Position numbers and translations under genes: made by a program. Of a DNA stretch of 64,000 bases, positions 40,474-48,067 are shown in pieces (position 1 is the stretch's first letter; each line of letters opens with the position of its first letter). Location of the stretch: positions 62,001 through 126,000 of the forward strand of contig JBDNZS010000001.1 in NCBI GenBank assembly GCA_047722935.1, in the 5' to 3' direction. The DNA is from Ethanoligenens sp047722935 (GTDB lineage Bacteria > Bacillota > Clostridia > Oscillospirales > Ethanoligenentaceae). Under the pieces are notes generated by a model, which saw only the letters and a program-made list of their open reading frames with translations, was not told where the DNA came from and made no database searches.

Positions 40474-40546
40474 ACTATCACCTTCCGTTTATTCATATCC
40501 ATACGTTTTACACAATTGGGCAGAGAAAATCCGACAATACCTTTTT

Positions 40547-40575
40547 ATTATACCATTCATATCCGGGAAAATCAA
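40547..40575 (-). promoter_or_regulatory. mtnN promoter
   Basis: Minus strand: TTGATT (40575-40570), 17-nt spacer, TATAAT (40552-40547). Divergent from the glnA promoter. Confidence 0.7.
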
Positions 40576-40632
40576 AAAACAACACGATGGTGATGTCTGT
40601 TGATAGAAATTCTTATAAATGCCGAAAAAGAG

Positions 40633-40661
40633 TTGCACAAATCTGTAAAGTATTTTATGAT
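40633..40661 (+). promoter_or_regulatory. glnA: glnA promoter
   Basis: TTGCAC at 40633-40638, 17-nt spacer, TATGAT at 40656-40661. Confidence 0.6.
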
Positions 40662-40712
40662 AGTATAAATAGCCGTATGGGCCGTGTATAAAGGCGACGT
40701 TTGATTTGCGAG

Positions 40713-40759
40713 GATATCCTGCGAAGCGGATGTCTGGCAAAGGCAGACGCTGTTTGCCA
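40713..40759 (+). promoter_or_regulatory. Tandem hairpins in the glnA leader
   Basis: Hairpin 1 is GATATCC/GGATGTC (40713-40734, 8-nt loop). Hairpin 2 is TGGCAAA/TTTGCCA (40735-40759) with an inner CAG/CTG. An alternative GTCTG/CAGAC pairing (40732-40748) would exclude both. The SD GAGGAGGG follows directly. ANTAR regulators bind two tandem hairpins, and an ANTAR gene lies behind glnA; the loops do not clearly fit the published hexaloop rule. Confidence 0.45.
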
Positions 40760-40775
40760 ATGAGGAGGGTAAAAA

Positions 40776-42095
40776 TTGGATCGCGAAGATGTATTTCAGT
40801 TCATAGAAGAAAACGATGTGAAGTTTATTCGATTCCAGTTTACCGATATCGGCGGAATCATGAAGAATATCGCCATCAATTCATCTAATATGGAAAGCGC
40901 GTTGGACGGCGTTTTGTTTGATGGGTTTGCGGTGGATGGATTTTCCAGGTCCGAAGAATCCGAGATGCTTTTGGTGCCGGAACTGGACACGCTGAATGTT
41001 TTTCCGTGGCGGCCGCAACAAGGGAAAGTCGTGCGGTTTATCTGCGATGTACTTTCTCAGGATGGCACACCATTTGAGGGAGATCCGCGCTATATTCTGA
41101 AAAAGATGGTGGACAATGCTGCCGCCAAAGGATATACATTTTTAGTGGAACCGGAGTGTGAGTTTTTCTTATTCCATACGGATGAACACGGTCTGCCGGC
41201 TACCCAAACGCATGACACGGCGGGATATTTCGATCTGGCCCCCATTGATCTGGGAGAAAACGCGCGGCGCGAGGTATGCCTGGCACTGGAAAACATGGGG
41301 TTTGTGGTCGAGTCCAGCCACCATGAGGTATCGGCCGGACAGCATGAAATTGATTTCCGCTATGACGACGCGTTAAAAACAGCGGATAATATCGAGACTT
41401 TCAAGATGGTCGTCAAAATTATTGCACAGAAGCATGGGCTGCACGCTACATTTATGCCTAAGCCGCTGAATAATGAGGCCGGTTCGGGGATGCACATCAA
41501 TATGTCGCTGGTGAAAAACGACCACGATGTGTTTGCTGATCCGAATGACGAGTTGGGGCTTTCTAAAGAGGGATACTATTTTATTGGCGGGGTGATGAAA
41601 CACATTCGGGGATTAACCGCTTTGTTTAATCCGCTGGTCAATTCCTATAAACGGCTGGTGCCGGGAAATGAGGCGCCGGCTTACATTGTGTGGGCAAGGA
41701 AGAACCGTGGCCCGTTGGTCCGAATCCCTGCCAAAAAGAATGAACATGCCCGCATCGAGCTGCTCAGCCCAGATGCCACCTGCAACCCGTATCTGTCGTT
41801 GGCCGCACTGCTTGGCGCAGGGCTTGAAGGAATCGAAAAAAAGATCTTGCCGCCGCCGGAGTTGAAAGTTAATATTCAAGATATGACATTGCATGAGATC
41901 CAAGCTGCCGGGTTGGAGCGTTTGCCTGCTTCTTTGGGAGAAGCGCTCACGGCACTGGAGCAGGATACACTGTTGCAGGAAATTCTGGGGAAACATGCAT
42001 TCAACAGCTATTTGAAAACCAAGCGCGCTGAATGGGATGCGTATAACCAGACGGTGCATCCATGGGAAGTTGACCGTTACCTGTCCATCTATTGA
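40776..42095 (+). CDS. glnA: Glutamine synthetase, type I
   Basis: 439 residues, Bacillus/Clostridium-size GSI-alpha; makes glutamine from glutamate, ammonia and ATP. Visible blocks are RFQFTDIGG, VDGFSRSEESEM, the metal ligands EPECEFFLF, HHEVSAGQHEIDFR and GSGMHINMSL, the ATP/glutamate loop VNSYKRLVPGNEAPAYIVWARKNRGPLVRIP and RIELLSPDATCNPYLSLAALLGAG. The adenylylation loop of enterobacterial GlnA is absent. Start TTG 40776 follows GAGGAGGG. It is followed by an ANTAR regulator, so regulation may act at the leader RNA. Confidence 0.96.
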   Translation: MDREDVFQFIEENDVKFIRFQFTDIGGIMKNIAINSSNMESALDGVLFDGFAVDGFSRSEESEMLLVPELDTLNVFPWRPQQGKVVRFICDVLSQDGTPFEGDPRYILKKMVDNAAAKGYTFLVEPECEFFLFHTDEHGLPATQTHDTAGYFDLAPIDLGENARREVCLALENMGFVVESSHHEVSAGQHEIDFRYDDALKTADNIETFKMVVKIIAQKHGLHATFMPKPLNNEAGSGMHINMSLVKNDHDVFADPNDELGLSKEGYYFIGGVMKHIRGLTALFNPLVNSYKRLVPGNEAPAYIVWARKNRGPLVRIPAKKNEHARIELLSPDATCNPYLSLAALLGAGLEGIEKKILPPPELKVNIQDMTLHEIQAAGLERLPASLGEALTALEQDTLLQEILGKHAFNSYLKTKRAEWDAYNQTVHPWEVDRYLSIY

Positions 42096-42158
42096 GTAAA
42101 CGGTGCGGAAGCGGATACTGATCCTTTTCGCGTAAACCATACATTTGGAGGGTGTATA

Positions 42159-42704
42159 TTGAATGACGGGATGCTTGTCGTATGTGGGCAGCGTACTTTC
42201 TGTAAAAATCTGTGTGATCTGATTACTTCGTCGATTGCAATTCATCCCTCGGTAGCTGTATCGGGCGCAGAGGCCCGCCGCAAAACGTCTATGAGTGAAA
42301 TGAATGCCGTTTTGCTTGCGGGGAAACTGCCTGATGAAAATGTGCTGGATTTGGCATTGGAACTCGCACAGGGCGGCGTGAACGGTGTCATGATTGTCAT
42401 AGACCGTGGCGCACTTTTTGAGGCGCATGAGGTGCTGGATGGCAGCGGCGTAACCATTCTGGCCAATCCGCTGACCAAGGACGCACTGATACAGGCGATT
42501 CGCCTCGTGATGAAAGTGGCGGAGGGCGGCGGTACGCTCGACCGCGCCAAACTGATGCTGGTGCAGATGAAAGGGTGGACAGAGCCGCAGGCACACCGGT
42601 ATATCCAGAAACTGAGCATGGATAAACGCCTGCCGCGTGAACTGGCCGCACAAATCGTCATCAAGGCGCTCAATCGGGAGCAGCAGGAAAAAGAAGAATC
42701 ATAA
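42159..42704 (+). CDS. ANTAR-domain antitermination regulator
   Basis: 181 residues, TTG start behind TTGGAGGG. N-terminal ~120 residues form a degenerate receiver-like fold (MLVVCGQRTFCKNLCDLI ... NAVLLAGKLPDENVLD ... VTILANPLTKDALIQAI). The usual phosphoacceptor Asp is not obvious. The C-terminal ANTAR RNA-binding domain is clear: LDRAKLMLVQMKGWTEPQAHRYIQKLSMDKRLPRELAAQIV. ANTAR proteins bind tandem hairpins in leader RNAs and block terminators, often in nitrogen-control genes. Location 63 nt behind glnA fits a glutamine or nitrogen role. Confidence 0.88.
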   Translation: MNDGMLVVCGQRTFCKNLCDLITSSIAIHPSVAVSGAEARRKTSMSEMNAVLLAGKLPDENVLDLALELAQGGVNGVMIVIDRGALFEAHEVLDGSGVTILANPLTKDALIQAIRLVMKVAEGGGTLDRAKLMLVQMKGWTEPQAHRYIQKLSMDKRLPRELAAQIVIKALNREQQEKEES

Positions 42705-42710
42705 TAAAGG

Positions 42711-42731
42711 GCCGTGTTTTTTTGACACGGC
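42711..42731 (+). terminator. Probable terminator after the ANTAR gene
   Basis: GCCGTGT/ACACGGC with a T-rich loop; the 3' side continues TCTTGCATTT. Confidence 0.55.
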
Positions 42732-42733
42732 TC

Positions 42734-42773
42734 TTGCATTTCTAAAACTTGTTCTATATAATATATAACAAGT
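42734..42773 (+). promoter_or_regulatory. Promoter with overlapping GntR operator
   Basis: TTGCAT at 42734-42739, 17-nt spacer, TATAAT at 42757-42762. An inverted repeat ACTTGTT (42747-42753) / AACAAGT (42767-42773), with a near-complementary TATATA centre, covers the -10 box, so binding would block the promoter. Confidence 0.65.
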
Positions 42774-42794
42774 AGAATGAATTGGAGGGACGCT

Positions 42795-43181
42795 ATGCTC
42801 TTAAAAATTGATTTCTTATCAGAAGAACCTATCTATATGCAGATTCGCAACCAGATTGTTGTGGGGATTGCGTCCGGTAACCTCCGCGACGGCGACGCAT
42901 TGCCGTCTGTGCGCACGTTGGGAGAGGAGATTGGGGTAAATCTGCACACTGTCAACAAAGCTTATAAATTACTCCAAAAGGAGGGATTCATTACATTGGC
43001 ACGCAGCCGGGGTGCGGTAGTGCACGCGGGCAATGCCGCGCGGAATGCGGCGGATTTTCTCCAGACAGCAGAGGGGACGATGCGCAATATCGTTTCCGAG
43101 GCCGTCACACGTCATGTGGACCGTGTATGGCTTCACCATTTGGTCAACGCGTTGTATGACGAATTTGACGGACCTAAATAG
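42795..43181 (+). CDS. GntR-family regulator, YhcF/YtrA type
   Basis: 128 residues. Winged helix: EEPIYMQIRNQIVVGIASGNLRDGDALPSVRTLGEEIGVNLHTVNKAYKLLQKEGFITLARSRGAVV, then a short helical C-terminus without ligand domain. The ATG 42795 has GGAGGGA 7 nt upstream. It is first in an operon with a DUF1648 membrane protein and a YhfC-like protease. It likely represses itself through the palindrome over the -10. Confidence 0.88.
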   Translation: MLLKIDFLSEEPIYMQIRNQIVVGIASGNLRDGDALPSVRTLGEEIGVNLHTVNKAYKLLQKEGFITLARSRGAVVHAGNAARNAADFLQTAEGTMRNIVSEAVTRHVDRVWLHHLVNALYDEFDGPK

Positions 43182-43226
43182 ACAGATTGCAATTGTTTCT
43201 TTATTGACACGAAAGGAAGAACAGAG

Positions 43227-44306
43227 ATGAGTGGCTCTTTATGGGCGATGTGGCTGATTTATCCGCCCATTGCCGCACTTTGTATCGCGCAGCCGTGGTT
43301 TTCCAGACGAAATGTCTTGTTTAGCGTGGTTTTTGGCGACACGGAGGTCTGGCATCGGCAGGAAATGCGCGCGGTGCGTAAGCAATATCTGATTCGGTCG
43401 GTTGTGCTTTGTGCCGTTATTGGGGTGGCAGGGCTGGTTTGGAGCCTGTGGGTTCCTCTGTTGACCGCAGTTGCCATAAATACCGGTGTGGTGTTTGCCA
43501 TGATTGTAGGGGAGGGTGTGCTGTTCATCTTGGCACGCGCGAAAGTCCGCCGGTTCAAGGCAAGCCTCCAGACGGACGGTACACTGGTTACCGATCAAAT
43601 TACGGTGGAGACAGGGATGCCGGAGCGGCAGGCTGTGCTGCACGCCGCATGGGTACTTTTGCTTGTTCCGATGCTCTGCGCGGCGGTTTTGCTTGCGGTG
43701 CTGGGGTATCCGCATTTGCCCACACATATCCCCACACATTATGGCTGGTCGGGCGTGCCGGACGCTTTTTCACTCAAATCATGGGGTGTGGTTTTGTTTC
43801 CGCTTTTCATTCATGTGGCAATTGCCGCCATGATTGCTGTTTCTTTCTTATTTGTGCGGCACGCGCCAGCATCGGTGCGCGGAAATCCCCAGGCCGCACC
43901 CGGCTCTGTCTTTTATCGCAAGGTGATGGCGTTTCTATTGTTGGCCACCGGTTTGCTGGCGCAGGTCATTTTCCTGTTGATTCAGATCCGCCAGCTGGTG
44001 GTTTTCCCGATGATATGGGTCAGTGTGAGCAGCATTCTGTGCGGTTTGTCTGCCATCATAATGATGATTGTTTATGTGAGACTGGTGCGTGTCAAAAAGC
44101 CGCATGGCGATATTCTGGATGATGACGCAAAGTGGGTGCTGGGGATGTTTTACTATAACCCTGGTGATCCATCGATTTTTGTGGAAAAACGGGCGGGCAT
44201 CGGCTATACCATGAATTTCGCCCGCCCGCTTGCATGGTTTTTTCTCGTTGGCATCTTGGTGTTTGTGATAGGCACCTTGGTATTTTCCTTTCATATTAAA
44301 AAATGA
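43227..44306 (+). CDS. DUF1648/DUF5808 membrane protein (SdpI-like)
   Basis: 359 residues, seven to eight membrane segments. Near 170 the DUF1648 motif reads LPTHIPTHYGWSGVPDAF. The C-terminal cytoplasmic motif DDDAKWVLGMFYYNPGDPSIFVEKRAGIGYTMNFA is DUF5808. Related SdpI proteins confer immunity to a toxin and bind a regulator; by analogy this may be a sensor or immunity protein for the GntR upstream. No toxin gene is nearby. GAAAGGAA precedes the ATG. Confidence 0.75.
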   Translation: MSGSLWAMWLIYPPIAALCIAQPWFSRRNVLFSVVFGDTEVWHRQEMRAVRKQYLIRSVVLCAVIGVAGLVWSLWVPLLTAVAINTGVVFAMIVGEGVLFILARAKVRRFKASLQTDGTLVTDQITVETGMPERQAVLHAAWVLLLVPMLCAAVLLAVLGYPHLPTHIPTHYGWSGVPDAFSLKSWGVVLFPLFIHVAIAAMIAVSFLFVRHAPASVRGNPQAAPGSVFYRKVMAFLLLATGLLAQVIFLLIQIRQLVVFPMIWVSVSSILCGLSAIIMMIVYVRLVRVKKPHGDILDDDAKWVLGMFYYNPGDPSIFVEKRAGIGYTMNFARPLAWFFLVGILVFVIGTLVFSFHIKK

Positions 44307-44330
44307 CAATGAATGAGGAGACGATTTAGA

Positions 44331-45131
44331 ATGGTCAGTTCAGCTACACTGGTTGGTATCATGTTTGGTGCGTTGGCACCGCTTGCGGTTTGGGTGGTGC
44401 TGTTGGTATTGTTCTTTCGCCGCTATAAAAGCGGGGTGAAAGAGCTGCTGATTGGCGCAGGTATCTTTCTGGTCATGGCATTGGTGCTGGAACGCATTGT
44501 ACATTATTTCATTTTGATCAAAATTCCTGCGACTGCCGCATTTTTCAGACAACCGTTGGCGTATGCCATCTACGGGGGTCTGATGGCGGGACTATTTGAG
44601 GAAACGGGGCGTTTTGTCGCATTCCGTCTGTTTTTCAAGCGGAAGCATCGGTATCAGGATGGCATTATATACGGCTTAGGGCACGGCGGGCTGGAACTGC
44701 TGCTTATTGGGGTGATGGCACAATTTGGCAACTTCGCTAACGCGATTATGATTAACAACGGAGGATATGCAGCACTTGCCAAAACCATGCCGGCACAGGC
44801 AGCATCTTTGGAGAAGATACAGAGGGTGCTGGTGCAAACGCAGCCGTACCTGTTTGCAGTCAGCGGGCTGGAACGCATTTTAGCGTTGGCTGTTCAGCTG
44901 GGACTGTCGGTGCTGGTGCTGTATGCGGTGACACGAAAACAGCCGAAGTTTTTTGTGCTGGCTATCGGACTGCACGCATTGCTGGATTTCGGTGCGGTGA
45001 TGGGGCAGTATACACCCGCTCCGGTACTGATTAGTGAGGGTATCGCAGCTGTCTTTGCAGTGGCGGCGGTCATCTGGCTGGTGCGGGCGCGCCGGCTTTT
45101 TGAAAGTACGCGCAGTCTGGCACATAGTTGA
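44331..45131 (+). CDS. YhfC-family intramembrane metalloprotease-like protein
   Basis: 266 residues, about eight membrane helices. The motif FEETGRFVAFRLFFKR, GLGHGGLELLLIG and HALLDFGAV place a Glu-Glu and two His inside the membrane, the pattern of the YhfC/CPBP (Abi-like) putative intramembrane glutamic-type proteases. The ATG 44331 follows GAGGAGACG; an ATG at 44313 inside the SD is rejected. It may act on the DUF1648 partner or a bacteriocin-like substrate; this is inference. Confidence 0.75.
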   Translation: MVSSATLVGIMFGALAPLAVWVVLLVLFFRRYKSGVKELLIGAGIFLVMALVLERIVHYFILIKIPATAAFFRQPLAYAIYGGLMAGLFEETGRFVAFRLFFKRKHRYQDGIIYGLGHGGLELLLIGVMAQFGNFANAIMINNGGYAALAKTMPAQAASLEKIQRVLVQTQPYLFAVSGLERILALAVQLGLSVLVLYAVTRKQPKFFVLAIGLHALLDFGAVMGQYTPAPVLISEGIAAVFAVAAVIWLVRARRLFESTRSLAHS

Positions 45132-45150
45132 CCGATACAGAGAAAAGAGC

Positions 45151-45190
45151 AGCACGAAGCCGACAGCAATTTTGCTGTCGGCTTCGTGCT
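45151..45190 (+). terminator. Strong hairpin, probable terminator
   Basis: Nineteen-base perfect arms (AGCACGAAGCCGACAGCAA and complement) with a minimal loop; only a weak T-tract follows. Confidence 0.65.
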
Positions 45191-45305
45191 GTGTCAATTT
45201 AGGTGGCTGATGTGGCGGATGAGAGAGAAAATGTGCAAAATCAGCCGTTCGGTTGATTCCCTTTTCATTGGATTCTGGTAGCATAGAGGACGGAAGGTGA
45301 TTGAA

Positions 45306-46244
45306 ATGGAAACGATTCTGGCGGTAAAAGACCTGTCAAAACGATTTAAGCAAAAAACTGTGTTGAAAAATGTAAGCTTCACAGTCAATCAGGGGGAAAT
45401 CCTCTGTCTTCTCGGTCCGAATGGCGCGGGTAAAAGCACGACCATCAATATTCTCACCGGTATGTTGGGGCATGATGGGGGTGAGGTGCGCTATCACGGC
45501 CAAAATATCCGTGGTCAGCTCAAGGCATACAAACAGCATCTTGGTGTAGTGCCGCAGGACATCGCCCTGTACGAGGAGCTGTCTGCCGAGCGCAATCTGC
45601 ATTTTTTTGCCGCGCTCTATGGGCTGCGAGGGCAGGCTCTCGACCACGCGGTCGACGAGGCGTTGGCGCTGGCGGGGCTGGAGGATCGGCGGCATGATGC
45701 GGTTAAAACTTTTTCAGGTGGAATGAAACGACGGCTGAACATCGCCTGTGCTATTGCACACCACCCGGAACTGGTCATTATGGATGAACCAACGGTGGGC
45801 ATCGACCCGCAGTCGCGTAACCATATTCTCGACAGTATTCGCACCCTGCGTGAGGGCGGTATGACGGTGCTGTATACCACGCATTACATGGAGGAGGTGG
45901 AGGCTATCTCCACCCGCATCGTCATCATGGATCACGGGGAGATCATTGCGGAGGGTACCAAAGAAAGCCTGAAGCAGGCTTATCAGGACGAAACGCACTA
46001 TACCCTGACAGTGGCGCGTGCGGAGGCCCTACAAGTGGAAGACCTTTACAGGATAGAGGGAGTCAAAACGGCACAGGTGGGGGAGGATACTGTCGAAATC
46101 GCGTCCCTGCGCGGCATGGCAAACCTTGACCGCATTATTGCCGCACTGTATCAAAAAAACGTGGAGATCAAAAATATCACCAGTGAGGAGGCCAGCCTGG
46201 AGACCGTGTTCCTCAAGCTGACCGGCCGCACTCTGCGCGATTGA
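45306..46244 (+). CDS. ABC-2 exporter ATP-binding protein
   Basis: 312 residues. Walker A GPNGAGKSTT, signature FSGGMKRRL, Walker B LVIMDEPTVGIDPQSR and a His-loop TTHYMEEVE. The C-terminal ~90 residues are the extension seen in DrrA/CcmA-type ATPases of multidrug or antibiotic exporters. ATG 45306 with GGAAGGTG upstream; a GTG at 45297 is possible. Two permease genes follow in overlap. Confidence 0.9.
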   Translation: METILAVKDLSKRFKQKTVLKNVSFTVNQGEILCLLGPNGAGKSTTINILTGMLGHDGGEVRYHGQNIRGQLKAYKQHLGVVPQDIALYEELSAERNLHFFAALYGLRGQALDHAVDEALALAGLEDRRHDAVKTFSGGMKRRLNIACAIAHHPELVIMDEPTVGIDPQSRNHILDSIRTLREGGMTVLYTTHYMEEVEAISTRIVIMDHGEIIAEGTKESLKQAYQDETHYTLTVARAEALQVEDLYRIEGVKTAQVGEDTVEIASLRGMANLDRIIAALYQKNVEIKNITSEEASLETVFLKLTGRTLRD

Positions 46245-46267
46245 AGCGGAAAGGGGGAATGGTTTTT

Positions 46268-47011
46268 ATGCGGCGGTTTGCCACAATTTTTCGCATGGAT
46301 TTGCTGAACCTGTTCAAAAATCCGGTGCTTATCAATTACAATACCGTTTTCACGGTTTTACTGGTGTTTACGCTCGGCTACCTCAACAGTGGGGCGTATG
46401 CCGACGGTTGGGCGGGATATCGCTATTATCTGGTGTCATTTTTGGTGTTCGGGATGCTGGAGGGTGCGATGACCGCGTCCAACGGGTTTATGGAGAGGGA
46501 TATCAAAAAACCCAATCTGCGCATCATGTTTTCTCCCGCGGGCAGTTTCCCCATCTATTTTTCCAAAATACTGTCTGCCGCGCTGTTTGATTTCCTTTGC
46601 CATGGAACCATTGTGGTGGTGCTTGGCGCGCTGTTTCATTTTCCACAGTTCAGCCGGTTTGGGCTGGTGTTGCTGCTGATGGTGCCGATTGAACTGGCGA
46701 CCGCCGCGCTGGGTACCTTTTTTTGCTGTGTACTCCACAGCGAGGAAAGCACCAGCAGTTTGCTTAGCACGCTCATCAGTGTGCTGGCGTTTCTGGGCGG
46801 CACATTCTTTTCGCTGGACAGCTTGGGCGGTGTAGTGGCGCAGATCTCGCGGCTGTCGCCGGTCAAATGGATGAACGACGCGTTTTTTGCCTTGCTGTTT
46901 GATGGCAATATGGCCGTGGTTGCACCGCTGTTTTTCGGCGGATTGCTTGCTGCGGTGATCTTGACGGTAGGCTGTGCCCGCTTTTTCCACACGGAGGATT
47001 ACTTATGCTGA
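46268..47011 (+). CDS. ABC-2 transporter permease
   Basis: 247 residues with about six membrane helices; FMERDIKKPNLRIMFSPAGSFPIYFSKI is the ABC-2 central loop. The ATG 46268 has GGGGGA 10 nt upstream; ATG 46259 is too close to it. Overlaps the next permease by 7 nt. The second subunit of the exporter; substrate unknown. Confidence 0.8.
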   Translation: MRRFATIFRMDLLNLFKNPVLINYNTVFTVLLVFTLGYLNSGAYADGWAGYRYYLVSFLVFGMLEGAMTASNGFMERDIKKPNLRIMFSPAGSFPIYFSKILSAALFDFLCHGTIVVVLGALFHFPQFSRFGLVLLLMVPIELATAALGTFFCCVLHSEESTSSLLSTLISVLAFLGGTFFSLDSLGGVVAQISRLSPVKWMNDAFFALLFDGNMAVVAPLFFGGLLAAVILTVGCARFFHTEDYLC

Positions 47012-47967
47012 CGATTTTACGCAATAATTACAGCCGGATGGCCAAGCGCCTGCCCAGTGTGCTGATTATGGTCATCATTACGCTGCTCTCTATGGCTCTG
47101 GCGGTGTATATGACGACCCAGCAGCAGATGAAAGGCCATATCGTGTTGGTAACGCAAAGCGGTGCAGCCTCCACAAAGTCTGCACATCTGGACGTGACGG
47201 TTTTGAAGAAAGCACCGCCGGATTCGGCGCTGGTGCGCGGGCAATATGACGCCTATGTCTTTGACGAAGGCGATGGGAAGTATCGCATCCAAACCCTGCG
47301 CAACGCGCAGTTCAAAGCGCTGGTGCAGGCACTGTTGGCAAACCCGCACACACCGGTGCCCAAGCAAAGCGGGGAGCGGGGAACCGGGGAAAATATCATT
47401 GGTTTCTCCATGCTGTTTTTGCTGATGGGTACATTCGCCAATCTGTTCACATTTGGAGAGGACAGGGAACAGGGGCAGCTTTCCCGCATCGCGGTCACAC
47501 CGACCTCACTGGGGAGCTATCTTGCGGGGCATTTTCTGTATGCGCTGTCCATGTTCCTGCCGCCGTTTGTCCTGCTGGTACTGCTGCGGGCAGCGGGATT
47601 TTCGATTGGGTTTTCGCTGGCCGGATATGCGTTGCTGTTTGTGGCGCTGGCTGTGTTGGGTATCTCGTTGGCTTTGCTGCTAAACACGCTGTTTGACAAG
47701 GCCGACAACGCAAATATGTTTGGTTCCAGCATTGTGGTATTCACCACGGTGCTTGCGGGCGGATTTTATGCCAACAGCCAGAAGAACGCGGTGCTGGACA
47801 ACATCATCCGTGTGCTGCCGCAGAAAGAGTTGATGGCGTTCGCCGCGCATCTGGAAAACGGCACGGCATGGACGCATCCGGGTTCGCTGCTTTATGTATT
47901 TGTGTTTGGAGCGGTGCTGTTTGTGTTAGCATTTTTCCTCTTGCGCCGCAAAGTGCAAAATGGCTGA
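47005..47967 (+). CDS. ABC-2 transporter permease with periplasmic-type loop
   Basis: 320 residues. One N-terminal helix (20-40), a ~100-residue extracytoplasmic loop (ATTQQQ ... GERGTGENIIGF), then five helices: the DrrB/YhgE-like arrangement. FGEDREQGQLSRIAVTPTSLGSYLAGHF is the ABC-2 signature loop. The pair likely forms the heteromeric pore. Confidence 0.8.
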   Translation: MLTILRNNYSRMAKRLPSVLIMVIITLLSMALAVYMTTQQQMKGHIVLVTQSGAASTKSAHLDVTVLKKAPPDSALVRGQYDAYVFDEGDGKYRIQTLRNAQFKALVQALLANPHTPVPKQSGERGTGENIIGFSMLFLLMGTFANLFTFGEDREQGQLSRIAVTPTSLGSYLAGHFLYALSMFLPPFVLLVLLRAAGFSIGFSLAGYALLFVALAVLGISLALLLNTLFDKADNANMFGSSIVVFTTVLAGGFYANSQKNAVLDNIIRVLPQKELMAFAAHLENGTAWTHPGSLLYVFVFGAVLFVLAFFLLRRKVQNG

Positions 47968-47972
47968 GACCC

Positions 47973-48001
47973 TTGTCAAAACCGCCGCACTGCCCTACAA
48001 T
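47973..48001 (+). promoter_or_regulatory. Promoter within the apparent 5' end of the LuxR gene
   Basis: TTGTCA at 47973-47978, 17-nt spacer, TACAAT at 47996-48001. It lies after the permease stop and supports a LuxR start downstream of about 48008. Confidence 0.6.
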
Positions 48002-48067
48002 TATAGAAAGAACGTTTTTCCCGTAGTGGGCGTGCGGATGGCAGAAGATGATGAGGGGATGCACGAT

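Noticed and set aside
47960..48067. N-terminal extension of the LuxR regulator
   Set aside because: Contains a promoter and lies before the usual LAL start; SD favours 48068.
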